A stretch of 12,560 nt of DNA from CAYNWK01 sp964400875 (GTDB lineage Bacteria > Chloroflexota > Anaerolineae > Anaerolineales > UBA4823). Within the stretch, counting starts at the first letter, position 1, and every line of letters starts with the position of its first letter. Positions 1-8,300 of the stretch are shown here, piece by piece. The stretch spans positions 1-12,560 of the forward strand of contig CAYNWK010000129.1 of the NCBI GenBank assembly GCA_964400875.1, given 5' to 3'. The translations under genes and the position numbers were made by a program. The notes beneath the pieces are model-generated. The model worked only from the letters and a program-made list of their open reading frames with translations. It made no database searches and was not told the DNA's origin.

Positions 1-337
1 TTTTCCACTGTACGCACCGTTCGCTTAGCAGGAGTTTTTCTAGGGTAAGGCTATTTTACCCTACTTGCCCGGTAGACTTTATTTTTTGATATCGACTTTT
101 TAACGGGTCATTTTTTGTGGTATCCTTCCTTTGATATCGGAGAAAGTCTCTGGGGATATCGTTTTTGGTTGCTGTGTTTTAATCCCCCTTCCGCCCTAAT
201 TTGCGGTTGACTGTAGCGCCCCGCACATCGAGCGCGGGGTGTATTCTTGCGGCGTCATGCTTGGCAGAACTGCAGGATCGTACGGAACGAAACCGACGTT
301 CAATTAGGGAACTTCACATTGAAATTTTAGTGGAATT
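1..337. other. Non-coding region upstream of the ABC exporter operon
   Basis: No credible coding sequence is seen on either strand. The stretch is T-rich up to about 180 and then more GC-rich. It holds a perfect 8-bp inverted repeat (TAGGGTAA at 41-48, TTACCCTA at 56-63, loop of 7) and a 6-bp GC hairpin (CCCCGC at 219-224, GCGGGG at 234-239). Neither is followed by a convincing T-run, so neither is called a terminator. Three copies of GATATCG are listed separately. The best -10 candidate is TATCCT at 121-126 preceded by TGG (an extended -10 type), but no good -35 accompanies it, so the operon promoter is not assigned. Confidence 0.6.
88..161. repeat. Three copies of GATATCG in the operon upstream region
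   Basis: GATATCG occurs at 88-94, 133-139 and 155-161, and the palindromic core GATATC is shared by all. Start-to-start spacings are 45 and 22 bases. A given 7-mer is expected far less than once in 337 random bases, so three copies are notable, and the position ahead of the ABC operon fits a regulator-binding cluster. No known regulator is recognised from this motif. The role is inferred only. Confidence 0.35.
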
Positions 338-2107
338 ATGAGTTCAACAGCGATAAGCTCACCGGCGGAGTTTACCCTGCCGGAACGAAAAACGACCGAT
401 CGAGGTGGACCCGTCCGTTGGATTTGGTCACATTTCACCAGCCACTGGTACCTGGGGTTGGTGATGTTGATCGGCGCCATCGGTAATGCGGCCTTAGCCG
501 CGGTCGTTCCGGTCTATATTGGCCAAGCGTTCAACCTGATCCTGGAAGACCCCAGCCAGCTGCAGGGGTTGTTACGGATCGCTTTTCTCGTTGCCATCAC
601 CCAGGTTATCCGTGGCGCGCTGCAGCTTAGCCGTAACTTCGGGGCTGAATTGATCGGCCAGCGCCTGGAACGGGATATCCGCGATGAGCTCTTCGTCAGC
701 TTGCTGGGCAAGAGCATGACTTTTCACAGCTTGCAGCCGGTGGGGGATACCATGGCTCGGGCAACCAACGATGTGCGCGAGATCAACTTGATGTTCAGCC
801 CCGGTGTCAATCTGGTGATCGGTTCGGGAAACTTCCTGATCATGCCGGTGATCTTCGCTGCGCAATATCACCCTGCCTTGATGATCACACCGGTGCTGTT
901 CTTTGTTGGTTATTTGCTGGCTTTGTGGCAGTACCTGAGTGAACTCCGGCCCATCACCGCCTCCGTTCGCAGCGCATTCGGCCAGCTGAATACCCGCCTG
1001 GCCGAGGCAATCGACGGCATCGAGACCGTCAAAGGAATGGCGCAGGAAGGCAACGAAGTTGCACGTTTTGAGGACAACGCCCAGGGCTTCCGGGATGCGT
1101 ACGTTCATCAGGGCGATGTTGAAGCGCGATTTCTGCCCTTACTGTTGATGGGCATTGCCCAGGCTGCCGGTTTGCTGCACTCCCTGATCCTCTTTCGCCA
1201 GGGAGCGATTAACCTGGGTGACGTGGTGGCTTACTTCGGTCTGCTGCAGCTCTTCGGTTTTCCAACCTTTGTCTCCCTGTTTGCTTATTCGCAAGTTTCA
1301 CTGGGTATCGCCAGCGCGCAGCGCATCCTTGAGCTGCTCAATAAAGAAGAGAATCTGGACCAGAATGTGAGCGGCTACGAAGGCCCTATGACCGGTGAGG
1401 TTGAATTTAAGGATGTTTCCTTCTCTTATGAGGGTGGTGATAAGGCGCTGGATGGAGTTTCCTTTAAAGTTCAACCTGGACAAACGGTAGCCATCGTTGG
1501 TCAAACTGGCTCGGGCAAAACCAGCCTGGTTAAGTTGATCAACCGAACCTACGATGTCTCTTCCGGGCAGGTGCTGGTCGACGGCGTGGATGTTCGCGAG
1601 TGGTACCTGGAGAGCCTCCGTCAAAATATCTCGATCATCGAACAGGATATCTTCCTATTCTCGCGATCGATCTCGGAAAACATCGCTTTTGGAAAACAAA
1701 CAGCCAGTGCGGGGGAAATCGAGGCTTCAGCTAAAGCTGCACAGGCTGAGGATTTTATCGCCAGCTTTAAGGACGGCTATGCTTCGACGATCGGCGAGCG
1801 CGGTGTTACGCTTTCTGGCGGGCAGCGCCAGCGATTAGCGCTGGCGAGAGCCTTCCTGACGGATCCGCGCGTTCTTATTTTGGATGATTCAACTAGCGCC
1901 ATTGACAGCGCCACAGAGGACAAGATCCAGCGGGCGATTTATGCAGCGGCGCGCGGGCGGACAACCTTTATTATCACCCACCGTCTCTCTCAGATCCGCT
2001 GGGCCGACCTGATCCTGGTTTTGCGCAAGGGTCAGCTCGCTGCGGTGGGAACGCACGAACAATTGATCGAATCTTCAACGGCTTATCGCCGCATCTTCAG
2101 TGAGTAA
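338..2107 (+). CDS. ABC exporter half-transporter, subunit with non-canonical catalytic site
   Basis: A 589-residue fused permease/ATPase of the type IV (MsbA/LmrA-like) exporter family, acting in the inner membrane. Hydrophobic segments at roughly 38-62, 78-98, 152-200 and 262-312 form the six-helix transmembrane domain. The ATPase domain follows: Walker A from G388 with K394, Q-loop Q436, signature LSGGQ at 492-496, Walker B ending at D516, and H-loop H548. The residue after the Walker B Asp is Asp (D517) where a catalytic Glu is usual. With the next gene this forms a heterodimer in which this subunit supplies the degenerate Walker A/B half and the intact signature. The ATG at 338 is the only good start, because an in-frame TGA lies at 320-322; the Shine-Dalgarno is weak. 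The substrate cannot be told: lipids, drugs and peptides are all possible for the family. Confidence 0.93.
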   Translation: MSSTAISSPAEFTLPERKTTDRGGPVRWIWSHFTSHWYLGLVMLIGAIGNAALAAVVPVYIGQAFNLILEDPSQLQGLLRIAFLVAITQVIRGALQLSRNFGAELIGQRLERDIRDELFVSLLGKSMTFHSLQPVGDTMARATNDVREINLMFSPGVNLVIGSGNFLIMPVIFAAQYHPALMITPVLFFVGYLLALWQYLSELRPITASVRSAFGQLNTRLAEAIDGIETVKGMAQEGNEVARFEDNAQGFRDAYVHQGDVEARFLPLLLMGIAQAAGLLHSLILFRQGAINLGDVVAYFGLLQLFGFPTFVSLFAYSQVSLGIASAQRILELLNKEENLDQNVSGYEGPMTGEVEFKDVSFSYEGGDKALDGVSFKVQPGQTVAIVGQTGSGKTSLVKLINRTYDVSSGQVLVDGVDVREWYLESLRQNISIIEQDIFLFSRSISENIAFGKQTASAGEIEASAKAAQAEDFIASFKDGYASTIGERGVTLSGGQRQRLALARAFLTDPRVLILDDSTSAIDSATEDKIQRAIYAAARGRTTFIITHRLSQIRWADLILVLRKGQLAAVGTHEQLIESSTAYRRIFSE

Positions 2108-2113
2108 ATTTCA

Positions 2114-3928
2114 ATGGGTTTCTTCTCGAGTTTAGACGTAGAAGGGTACGATCGCCAGTATACTGACCGCCAGCTGCTTCACCGGATGGGCGCATATTTC
2201 CGCCCGCACGTCCGCCGACTGGTGATTATTTCAATCTTCCTGTTGGTCATCGCTTTCGCCGGAGCGGGATTACCGCTGATCGTCTCGCGAGGCGTGGACT
2301 TGCTGCGTGGTAGTTTAACCCCGCCGGCGATGCTCGGGTTGAGCGGCCTGGTTCTTGCCATCGGTGTGATAGTCTGGGGAGCGAACTGGGCGCGGCGTCG
2401 CCTGACGGTGCGCGCTGTAGGAGATGTCGTCCTGACCTTGCGCACGAACGCGTTCCAGGCCGCCGCCGAACACGATCTTTCCTTTTACGACAAATTCTCT
2501 TCGGGCCGTATTGTCTCCCGCATCACCTCAGACACGAAAGATTTCGGCGAGGTGGTTGTACTGCTTACCGATTTGGTCTCACAATTCGTCCAGGCGATCA
2601 TCCTGGGCATTGTGCTGATCACCATCGATTTGCAATTGACCGTGTATGTGTTCGTTATCCTGCCGCTGGTCTTTCTGGTCGCGCTAGGTTTTCGCCGCAT
2701 CGCCCGGACGGTGACCCGCCGTGGAATGCGCGCCATGGCAAACGTTAACGCGGCGATTAAAGAGACGGTCAGCGGTATCTCCGTGGCGAAAAACTTCAGG
2801 CAGGAAGAGAGTATCTTCGATGAGTTCGACGACGCCAACCGCCAATCTTATAAGGTCAACGTACAGCGCGGCTTCATATTGTCCCTGGTATTCCCAACGC
2901 TCAACGCGCTGGGCGGCATCGGCACAGCCATCCTCGTGTATGTGGGGGGCTTGTCCGTAGCACAGGGAGCGGTGACCGCCGGGGCCTGGTTCTTGTTTCT
3001 GCAGAGCCTTGATCGTTTTTTCTTCCCGGTGTTGAATCTCTCTGCATTTTGGGCTCAGGTCCAATCCGGGCTTTCGGCAGCCGAGCGCGTTTTTGCCTTG
3101 ATCGACGCCGAATCGCAGGTCAAACAGATCGATAACCAACCTGTTCCCAAGTTAAAGGGAGAGATTTGCTTTGAGGGAGTCTGGTTTCGGTATACGGAAA
3201 AAGAACAGGTTCTGCAGGATTTTGACCTGCATATCCCCGCTGGGCAGAACATCGCTCTGGTGGGGCATACCGGCGCCGGAAAAACTTCCATCGCCAAGCT
3301 GATCGCCCGCTTCTACGAGTTCCAGCAAGGTAAGCTCCTGATCGACGATCACGATATCCGCTGCTTCGATCTGGTGGATTACCGCCGGCAGCTGGGCATT
3401 GTCTCCCAAGTCCCATTTTTGTTTTCCGGAACGATAGCAGAAAATATTTGCTATGCCTGTCCGCAGGTTGACTTGAAATATATCGAGGAGATCGCCAACA
3501 GCATCGGTGAGGGGGAGTGGCTGCAGACTCTGCCGCAAGGTTTGCAGACCCAGGTGGGTGAACGCGGCGGGCGGCTGTCGATGGGTCAGAGGCAGCTGGT
3601 ATCCTTAATGCGAGTGCTGGTGCAGAAACCGGTCATCTTTATCCTTGACGAGGCTACGGCCAGCATCGATCCGTTCACCGAGTGGCAAATTCAGCAGGCT
3701 TTGCAGATGATCCTGGCGGACACTACCAGCATTTTGATCGCTCATCGGCTGTCCACCGTTAAAGCCGCAGACCGGATCATCGTGTTGGAAGAAGGCAAAA
3801 TCATAGAAGAAGGTGATCACAACAGCCTTTTGGCCCAGGAGGGGCACTACGCTCACCTGTATAATACCTATTTCCGGCACCAGAGTCTGGATTATGTGGA
3901 AACATCCCGATCACTAGCCGTGGATTGA
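2114..3928 (+). CDS. ABC exporter half-transporter, subunit with catalytic Glu
   Basis: A 604-residue partner of the preceding exporter subunit, with the same architecture. Transmembrane segments lie at about 36-60, 72-92, 148-195 and 252-305. The ATPase domain has Walker A from G384 with K390, Q-loop Q432, Walker B D512 followed by the catalytic E513, and H-loop H544. Its signature is LSMGQ (488-492), with Met in place of the usual second-position Gly. In the heterodimer that altered signature faces the neighbour's Asp-type Walker B, so both departures fall in one composite site. The competent site combines this Walker A/B with the neighbour's LSGGQ. The start is six bases after the upstream stop and has only a weak ribosome site, suggesting translational coupling. 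The transported substrate is unknown. Confidence 0.93.
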   Translation: MGFFSSLDVEGYDRQYTDRQLLHRMGAYFRPHVRRLVIISIFLLVIAFAGAGLPLIVSRGVDLLRGSLTPPAMLGLSGLVLAIGVIVWGANWARRRLTVRAVGDVVLTLRTNAFQAAAEHDLSFYDKFSSGRIVSRITSDTKDFGEVVVLLTDLVSQFVQAIILGIVLITIDLQLTVYVFVILPLVFLVALGFRRIARTVTRRGMRAMANVNAAIKETVSGISVAKNFRQEESIFDEFDDANRQSYKVNVQRGFILSLVFPTLNALGGIGTAILVYVGGLSVAQGAVTAGAWFLFLQSLDRFFFPVLNLSAFWAQVQSGLSAAERVFALIDAESQVKQIDNQPVPKLKGEICFEGVWFRYTEKEQVLQDFDLHIPAGQNIALVGHTGAGKTSIAKLIARFYEFQQGKLLIDDHDIRCFDLVDYRRQLGIVSQVPFLFSGTIAENICYACPQVDLKYIEEIANSIGEGEWLQTLPQGLQTQVGERGGRLSMGQRQLVSLMRVLVQKPVIFILDEATASIDPFTEWQIQQALQMILADTTSILIAHRLSTVKAADRIIVLEEGKIIEEGDHNSLLAQEGHYAHLYNTYFRHQSLDYVETSRSLAVD

Positions 3929-3934
3929 ACCTTG

Positions 3935-5176
3935 ATGTCTGGTCCACCTATTGCGATCTCCCTTCGTCCCGGCAACCCCGATTTCCTCGATCTCCCTTGG
4001 AGCGAACCGTTGAGCGAATGGGAGGGACGCTGTCCGCGGTTGGAGGAAGTCCCCCGCGGCCTCTCCCGCCACCCGGTAGCCTTTGTGAACTACGCAGGCG
4101 TGATCTACGCCCTGAAAGAATTGCCCCCCAGGCTGGCAGAACAGGAGTATGACCTGCTCCGCCAGATTGAGGAAATGCGTCTACCTGTGGTCACCGCAGT
4201 CGGACACACCCAAACTGAGACAGCCCAGGGGCCAGCCAGTGTATTGATCACGCGTTACCTGGACCGCTCGTTACCATATCACACGCTGTTCATGCGCGGT
4301 GGGTTGAGGCATATCCGTGAAGGCTTGCTGGATGCCATGGCCGGTTTGCTGGTGCAGTTGAACCTGACCGGCGTCTACTGGGGTGATTGTTCGCTTTCTA
4401 ACGTGCTTTTCCGGCGAGACGCCGGCACTCTGCAGGCTTACCTTGTGGACGCGGAAACGGCAGAGGTCCATTCTCCTCCGCTGCCGCCGACTCTGCGCCA
4501 CCACGACCTTGAAATTATGGATGAGAACGTGACTGGCGAGTTGAAGGATTTGGCTGCTGCAGGAGAACTTCCCGAAGGCATCTCCATATTCGATACTGGC
4601 GCTTACATCAAGCAGCGTTACCAGAGCTTGTGGGAGGAGATCACTCGCGAGGAAGTCATTTCTCCGGACGAACGCTACCGCATCCATGAACGGATTCGCG
4701 CCTTAAACGATCTGGGCTTCTCAGTGGGAGAAGTCGGATTGCAGGCTGCCGAAGATGGTGAGCGGATTCGCCTGCGGGTGGTGGTAACCGACAGGAATTT
4801 TCATCGCGAGCAGCTATATGGATTCACCGGGATCGAGGCGGAAGAGATGCAAGCCCGTAAGATGATGAGTGAGATCCAGGAGATCAAAGCCACTTTGGCG
4901 CAGCGTAACAACCGCAGCACACCGCTTAGCGTGGCAGCTTATCATTGGTTGGAGCACGTCTACCAGCCTGTTGTGGTTGCGTTAGAACCATTGGTCGATC
5001 GATACACATCCCGGGCGGAGCTGTATTGCCAGGTGTTGGAACACAAGTGGTTTTTATCCGAAAAGGAGCATCGCGACGTCGGTCACCAGGCAGCCTTGCA
5101 GGATTTCCTGGCACATTTTGCCAAGCGAGGGGAACCGGGGGAAAATTCGCAGGAAGAGAAACCCCTCACGGACTAG
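3935..5176 (+). CDS. DUF4032 domain protein with kinase-like N-terminus
   Basis: A 413-residue cytoplasmic protein without a signal peptide or membrane helix. The N-terminal half resembles the lipopolysaccharide-kinase/small-molecule kinase fold: K61 in ALKEL fits the ATP-binding Lys, E69 or E71 the paired Glu, G150-D151 through N156 (GDCSLSN) the catalytic loop, and D172 in LVDAE the metal-binding Asp. The C-terminal half, about 215-385, carries the DUF4032 pattern, ending in an EHKWFLSE-like stretch followed by RDVG. The phosphoacceptor is unknown. It begins six bases after the exporter subunit's stop, so it probably belongs to the same transcript and may act on the exporter or on its substrate; this is inference. 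A TTG at 3932 directly precedes the chosen ATG; either could serve, and neither has a strong Shine-Dalgarno. Confidence 0.85.
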   Translation: MSGPPIAISLRPGNPDFLDLPWSEPLSEWEGRCPRLEEVPRGLSRHPVAFVNYAGVIYALKELPPRLAEQEYDLLRQIEEMRLPVVTAVGHTQTETAQGPASVLITRYLDRSLPYHTLFMRGGLRHIREGLLDAMAGLLVQLNLTGVYWGDCSLSNVLFRRDAGTLQAYLVDAETAEVHSPPLPPTLRHHDLEIMDENVTGELKDLAAAGELPEGISIFDTGAYIKQRYQSLWEEITREEVISPDERYRIHERIRALNDLGFSVGEVGLQAAEDGERIRLRVVVTDRNFHREQLYGFTGIEAEEMQARKMMSEIQEIKATLAQRNNRSTPLSVAAYHWLEHVYQPVVVALEPLVDRYTSRAELYCQVLEHKWFLSEKEHRDVGHQAALQDFLAHFAKRGEPGENSQEEKPLTD

Positions 5177-5216
5177 CTAACCCTATCGCGCTCCAGGAAT
5201 AAACACGGTAATTAAT

Positions 5217-5251
5217 GGCGGGCAGCTGGCTGACTCAGCCAGCTGCCCGCC
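5217..5251. terminator. Perfect 16-bp hairpin after the exporter operon
   Basis: GGCGGGCAGCTGGCTG at 5217-5232 is the exact reverse complement of 5236-5251, with ACT as the loop. It begins 40 bases after the DUF4032 gene's stop and lies before the histidine kinase promoter, as expected of an operon terminator. There is no U-run on either side (GTTCGTTC follows on the plus strand), so it is not a textbook intrinsic terminator. It could act as a transcript-end stabiliser, a Rho-assisted stop, or a dispersed palindromic repeat. Confidence 0.6.
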
Positions 5252-5292
5252 GTTCGTTCATCGGTTCGAGAACCTATCAATAAGGTTAGCTG

Positions 5293-5310
5293 GCGCAAAC
5301 TGCATTGCGC
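5293..5310. promoter_or_regulatory. Candidate operator, GCGCAA-N6-TTGCGC palindrome
   Basis: GCGCAA (5293-5298) and TTGCGC (5305-5310) are perfect inverted half-sites separated by ACTGCA. The right half-site coincides with the proposed -35 box of the histidine kinase promoter, a position from which a bound dimeric regulator would block RNA polymerase. A weaker inverted repeat, AACCT (5271-5275) and AGGTT (5283-5287), lies just upstream. The regulator is not recognised and the assignment is inferred. Confidence 0.4.
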
Positions 5311-5333
5311 ATCCCTACAGCGTAACATACAAT
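5305..5333 (+). promoter_or_regulatory. Promoter of the histidine kinase gene, apparently leaderless
   Basis: TTGCGC (5305-5310) and TACAAT (5328-5333) are separated by 17 bases. The -10 box matches five of six consensus positions and the -35 matches TTG. Six bases after the -10 lies the A of the ATG at 5340, so transcription would start at or next to the start codon. The lack of any Shine-Dalgarno before 5340 agrees with a leaderless mRNA. Confidence 0.5.
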
Positions 5334-5339
5334 TGACGC

Positions 5340-8300
5340 ATGGCCGACGTGCAAGAAGCGCCTGCGTCGTCCGGGTTGTCACCTACCGTATCCCGAGCGA
5401 TTCTGGCTGCCCAACCCTGGACAGAGCCGGTTTGGGCCTTGATTGATGAACGGCTCAGCCCGGTGTTCGTCCTTTTTTACCAGGGGGTTATCCTGATCGC
5501 GTTTATCGCCATCCCTGTGCTGGCTTTTCGCTGGACTCAGCCTATTTCCGGCCTGGACCTGTTTACTTTTCTCTACATTCCTTACGCAATTGGGTTGGTG
5601 TACTTAATCACCAGCCTGTGGGTCTTTCGGTTGCGGCGAGGCGATCCGGCCGGCCGAGCTTTCGCGGTGTTTAGCGCTTCCATTGCCTTCGCGGTCGCCG
5701 GTGTGTTCGATGTATTCACGACTCAACGGATGATTTATTTGTGGACTCTGACGCTTGCCACGGCAGGGGGGGCTTTATTCGGTCTGGCGATGCTGTTCCC
5801 GCAACCCATTCGCTTGGTTAACCGCTGGCCTCTCATGCGCTGGGCAGGTTATCTGCCTGCTTGCGGTTTGGTACTATTGGCCTTCCCGGGACTCTATCAC
5901 TTCGACGAAACGTTCACTTTCACCTTTGCCTGGCGTTGGGAATTCGTCTACCTGGGACTGGCTGGGGCATTTTTTACCGGATGGATGGGTCAAAGGCATT
6001 TTCTCGCCTCGTCGCCGATCGTCCGGGAGCAAGCGCGCCTGCTGCTGTGGGGTGCGTTGATCGCCTTTGGCCCTCTGGCAGCCTGGTTCATCGGGACACT
6101 GCTTTTCCCTGACGTAGGATTTACCGGATTTTTGCTCGTGCCTCTCATCGTTTTCCCAATACTCAGCGCCTATACGATCCTGCGCTATCGCCTGGTTAAT
6201 GTGGATTACATTTTCAGTCGCACTGTGCAATATGGCTTGTTTTCCGTGTTGATCGTCGCGGGATATGCCCTGCTGGTTAGCGGATTGACCATCATTTTCG
6301 GGGAGGTCTTGCCTGCCAATAACCCAATCCTGATCGGGTTGGTTTTGCTCGTCCTGGCTTTAGCCTTTAATCCCTTGCGCCAGCAGCTGGAAGGCTTGGT
6401 CGACCGGGCATTCTTCCGGGGGGAGGATGTTTATCAGGAATATCTCCAGGTCTTCAGCCATGAGTTGACCCAGGCCTTAGATCTGGCCTCGATCTTACAG
6501 TTGCTGCGCCAATATGTTCTCAAGGCTCTATTCCCACAGAACCTGCATATTTTCATTTACTATCCCGCCGGGGAAGATTATGTGGCTGTCGTGGATGAAG
6601 TCGGCCACGTTACCAGCGATCTGCATTTTGAAGCCGACAGCGCCTTGGCAAGTATCCTCACAGCTCGCCACGCCGCTCTTTTCCTGGGCGAACAAATGAC
6701 CCTACCAGTGCGTTTGCAGTCAGAGAGCGCCCGACTCGCGATCTTGGGAGCTACCCTGTTTGTTCCGCTGCCAGGCAGGCACCGACTGACCGGATGGCTG
6801 GCGTTAGGTCCCCGCCGCTCTGGAAGCGCGTACAGCCGCCAGGATCTGACCTACCTGGAATCTTTGGGGGATCAGGCTGCCCTGGCGATCGAGCGGGCTC
6901 AAGTCGTCGCCGATCTGGAACGGCGCGTCCGCGAGATGGATGTCTTAACCCGGGTGGCTGAAGGTATCAACGTCACGCTGGCGTTTGAAGATATCCTCGA
7001 GCTGATCTCGGCTCAAACGAACTTACTTATCTCTACTGGAGATCTGCAAATTGCCTTGCTGGACGAACGCGGCAGTCACTTATATTTCGCCTTTTACCTG
7101 GAAAAGGACGAGCGCCTGCCGGAGCGGGAGCAAAAGAATTCTTCCGGGGTCGGCGTTTTGATCGAAGAAATCGTCCGCAGCAGCCGGGCGCTTTTGGTGG
7201 AGAATTACGAGCGCGAATGCCTCAACCGGGGCGCTCTGCCGAACTTTACTGGCGTGTATGCCTGGATGGGCGTACCATTGAACGCCGGCGCCCAGACAAT
7301 CGGCGCGATTGGATTAGGAAGTCGGGACCCCCTCGAAAAGTTTAATAAAAGCCAGGTCGAATTACTGCAGGCGATCGCCGATCTGGCTGCCGGGGCGATC
7401 GTTAAGTCGCGTTTGTTGGAAGAGACGAACCAGCGCGCTCAACAGATGGCTACATTGAATGAGGTTGCCCGCAGCCTTACTTCTACGCTGGAGATGGATC
7501 CGGGTTTGCTCCGGCGCATCTTGCAGAGCGCGGTGGATATCCTGGAGTGCGAAGCCGGCAGCCTGCTGATGGTCGATGAACAGACCAGGGAGCTGGTATT
7601 TGAGGTCGCGCTTGGCCCCGTCGGTGAGGACCTGGTCGGCACGAGACTTCCCGCAGGCGCCGGGTTGGCTGGGAAGGCCGTGGAAAGTGGAGAAGCGCTC
7701 ATCCAGAACGATGCTCGGCGCAGCAGCGAATGGTTCGACACCGACAGCCACACTGGTTATTCCACTGAAGATCTGCTGGTGGTGCCGCTGCAAGTTACGG
7801 ATAAAGTCATCGGGGTATTGGAAGTACTCAACAAACAAGATCGGTCGCCGTTCACAATTGATGATCAGGAGATCTTGCGGGCTTTCGCCGGACAGGCCGC
7901 GGTTGTCATCGAGAACGCCCGCCTCTACACGCTCACCGATCAAGCGCTGGCGGATCGCGTTGAAGAGCTCTCAATGATGCAGCGGATTGACCGGGAGCTG
8001 AACGCCAGTTTGGACGTAGCCCGGGCTATGCGGCTGACCCTGGAGTGGTCGCTGCGCCAATCCGGGGCGCAAGCAGGCCTGGTTGGCGTAGTAGAGCAGG
8101 GAAGTATCCGGGTGATGGCCTCGCACGGCTATCCGGCGAAATTGGAAGAAGGCGTGCAGGTGGTTTTATCGACTGAGTTACCGCCATTCGATGCGGCGAT
8201 TAAGAGCGGGCAGGTCCATTCCATACAGGTGAAGGAGGGTGAAAGAGCCCAAGGGAGAACCCGCCCAGGATTGTTAGCGGAGGCTGAGACGCAAGTCGTC

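Noticed and set aside
41..63. TAGGGTAA/TTACCCTA hairpin considered as a terminator of an upstream gene
   Set aside because: The 8-bp stem is perfect but AT-rich and is not followed by a T-run on either strand, so I note it only as an inverted repeat.
207..235. TTGACT at 207-212 considered as a -35 box for the ABC operon
   Set aside because: At 16-18 bases downstream the sequence is GC-rich (around GAGCGC) with no -10-like hexamer.
572..1108. 178-residue open frame on the minus strand
   Set aside because: It lies wholly inside the first ABC subunit's coding sequence, shows no recognisable domain and has a low-complexity His/Gln/Asp-rich composition typical of antisense frames.
3925..4152. 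75-residue open frame overlapping the start of the DUF4032 gene
   Set aside because: It is a frame-shifted reading of the DUF4032 N-terminus, proline- and arginine-rich with no family match, while the other frame continues for 413 residues.
7362..7943. 193-residue open frame on the minus strand
   Set aside because: It is antisense to the GAF region of the histidine kinase, whose domain motifs are clear in the plus frame. No ribosome site or family resemblance was seen.
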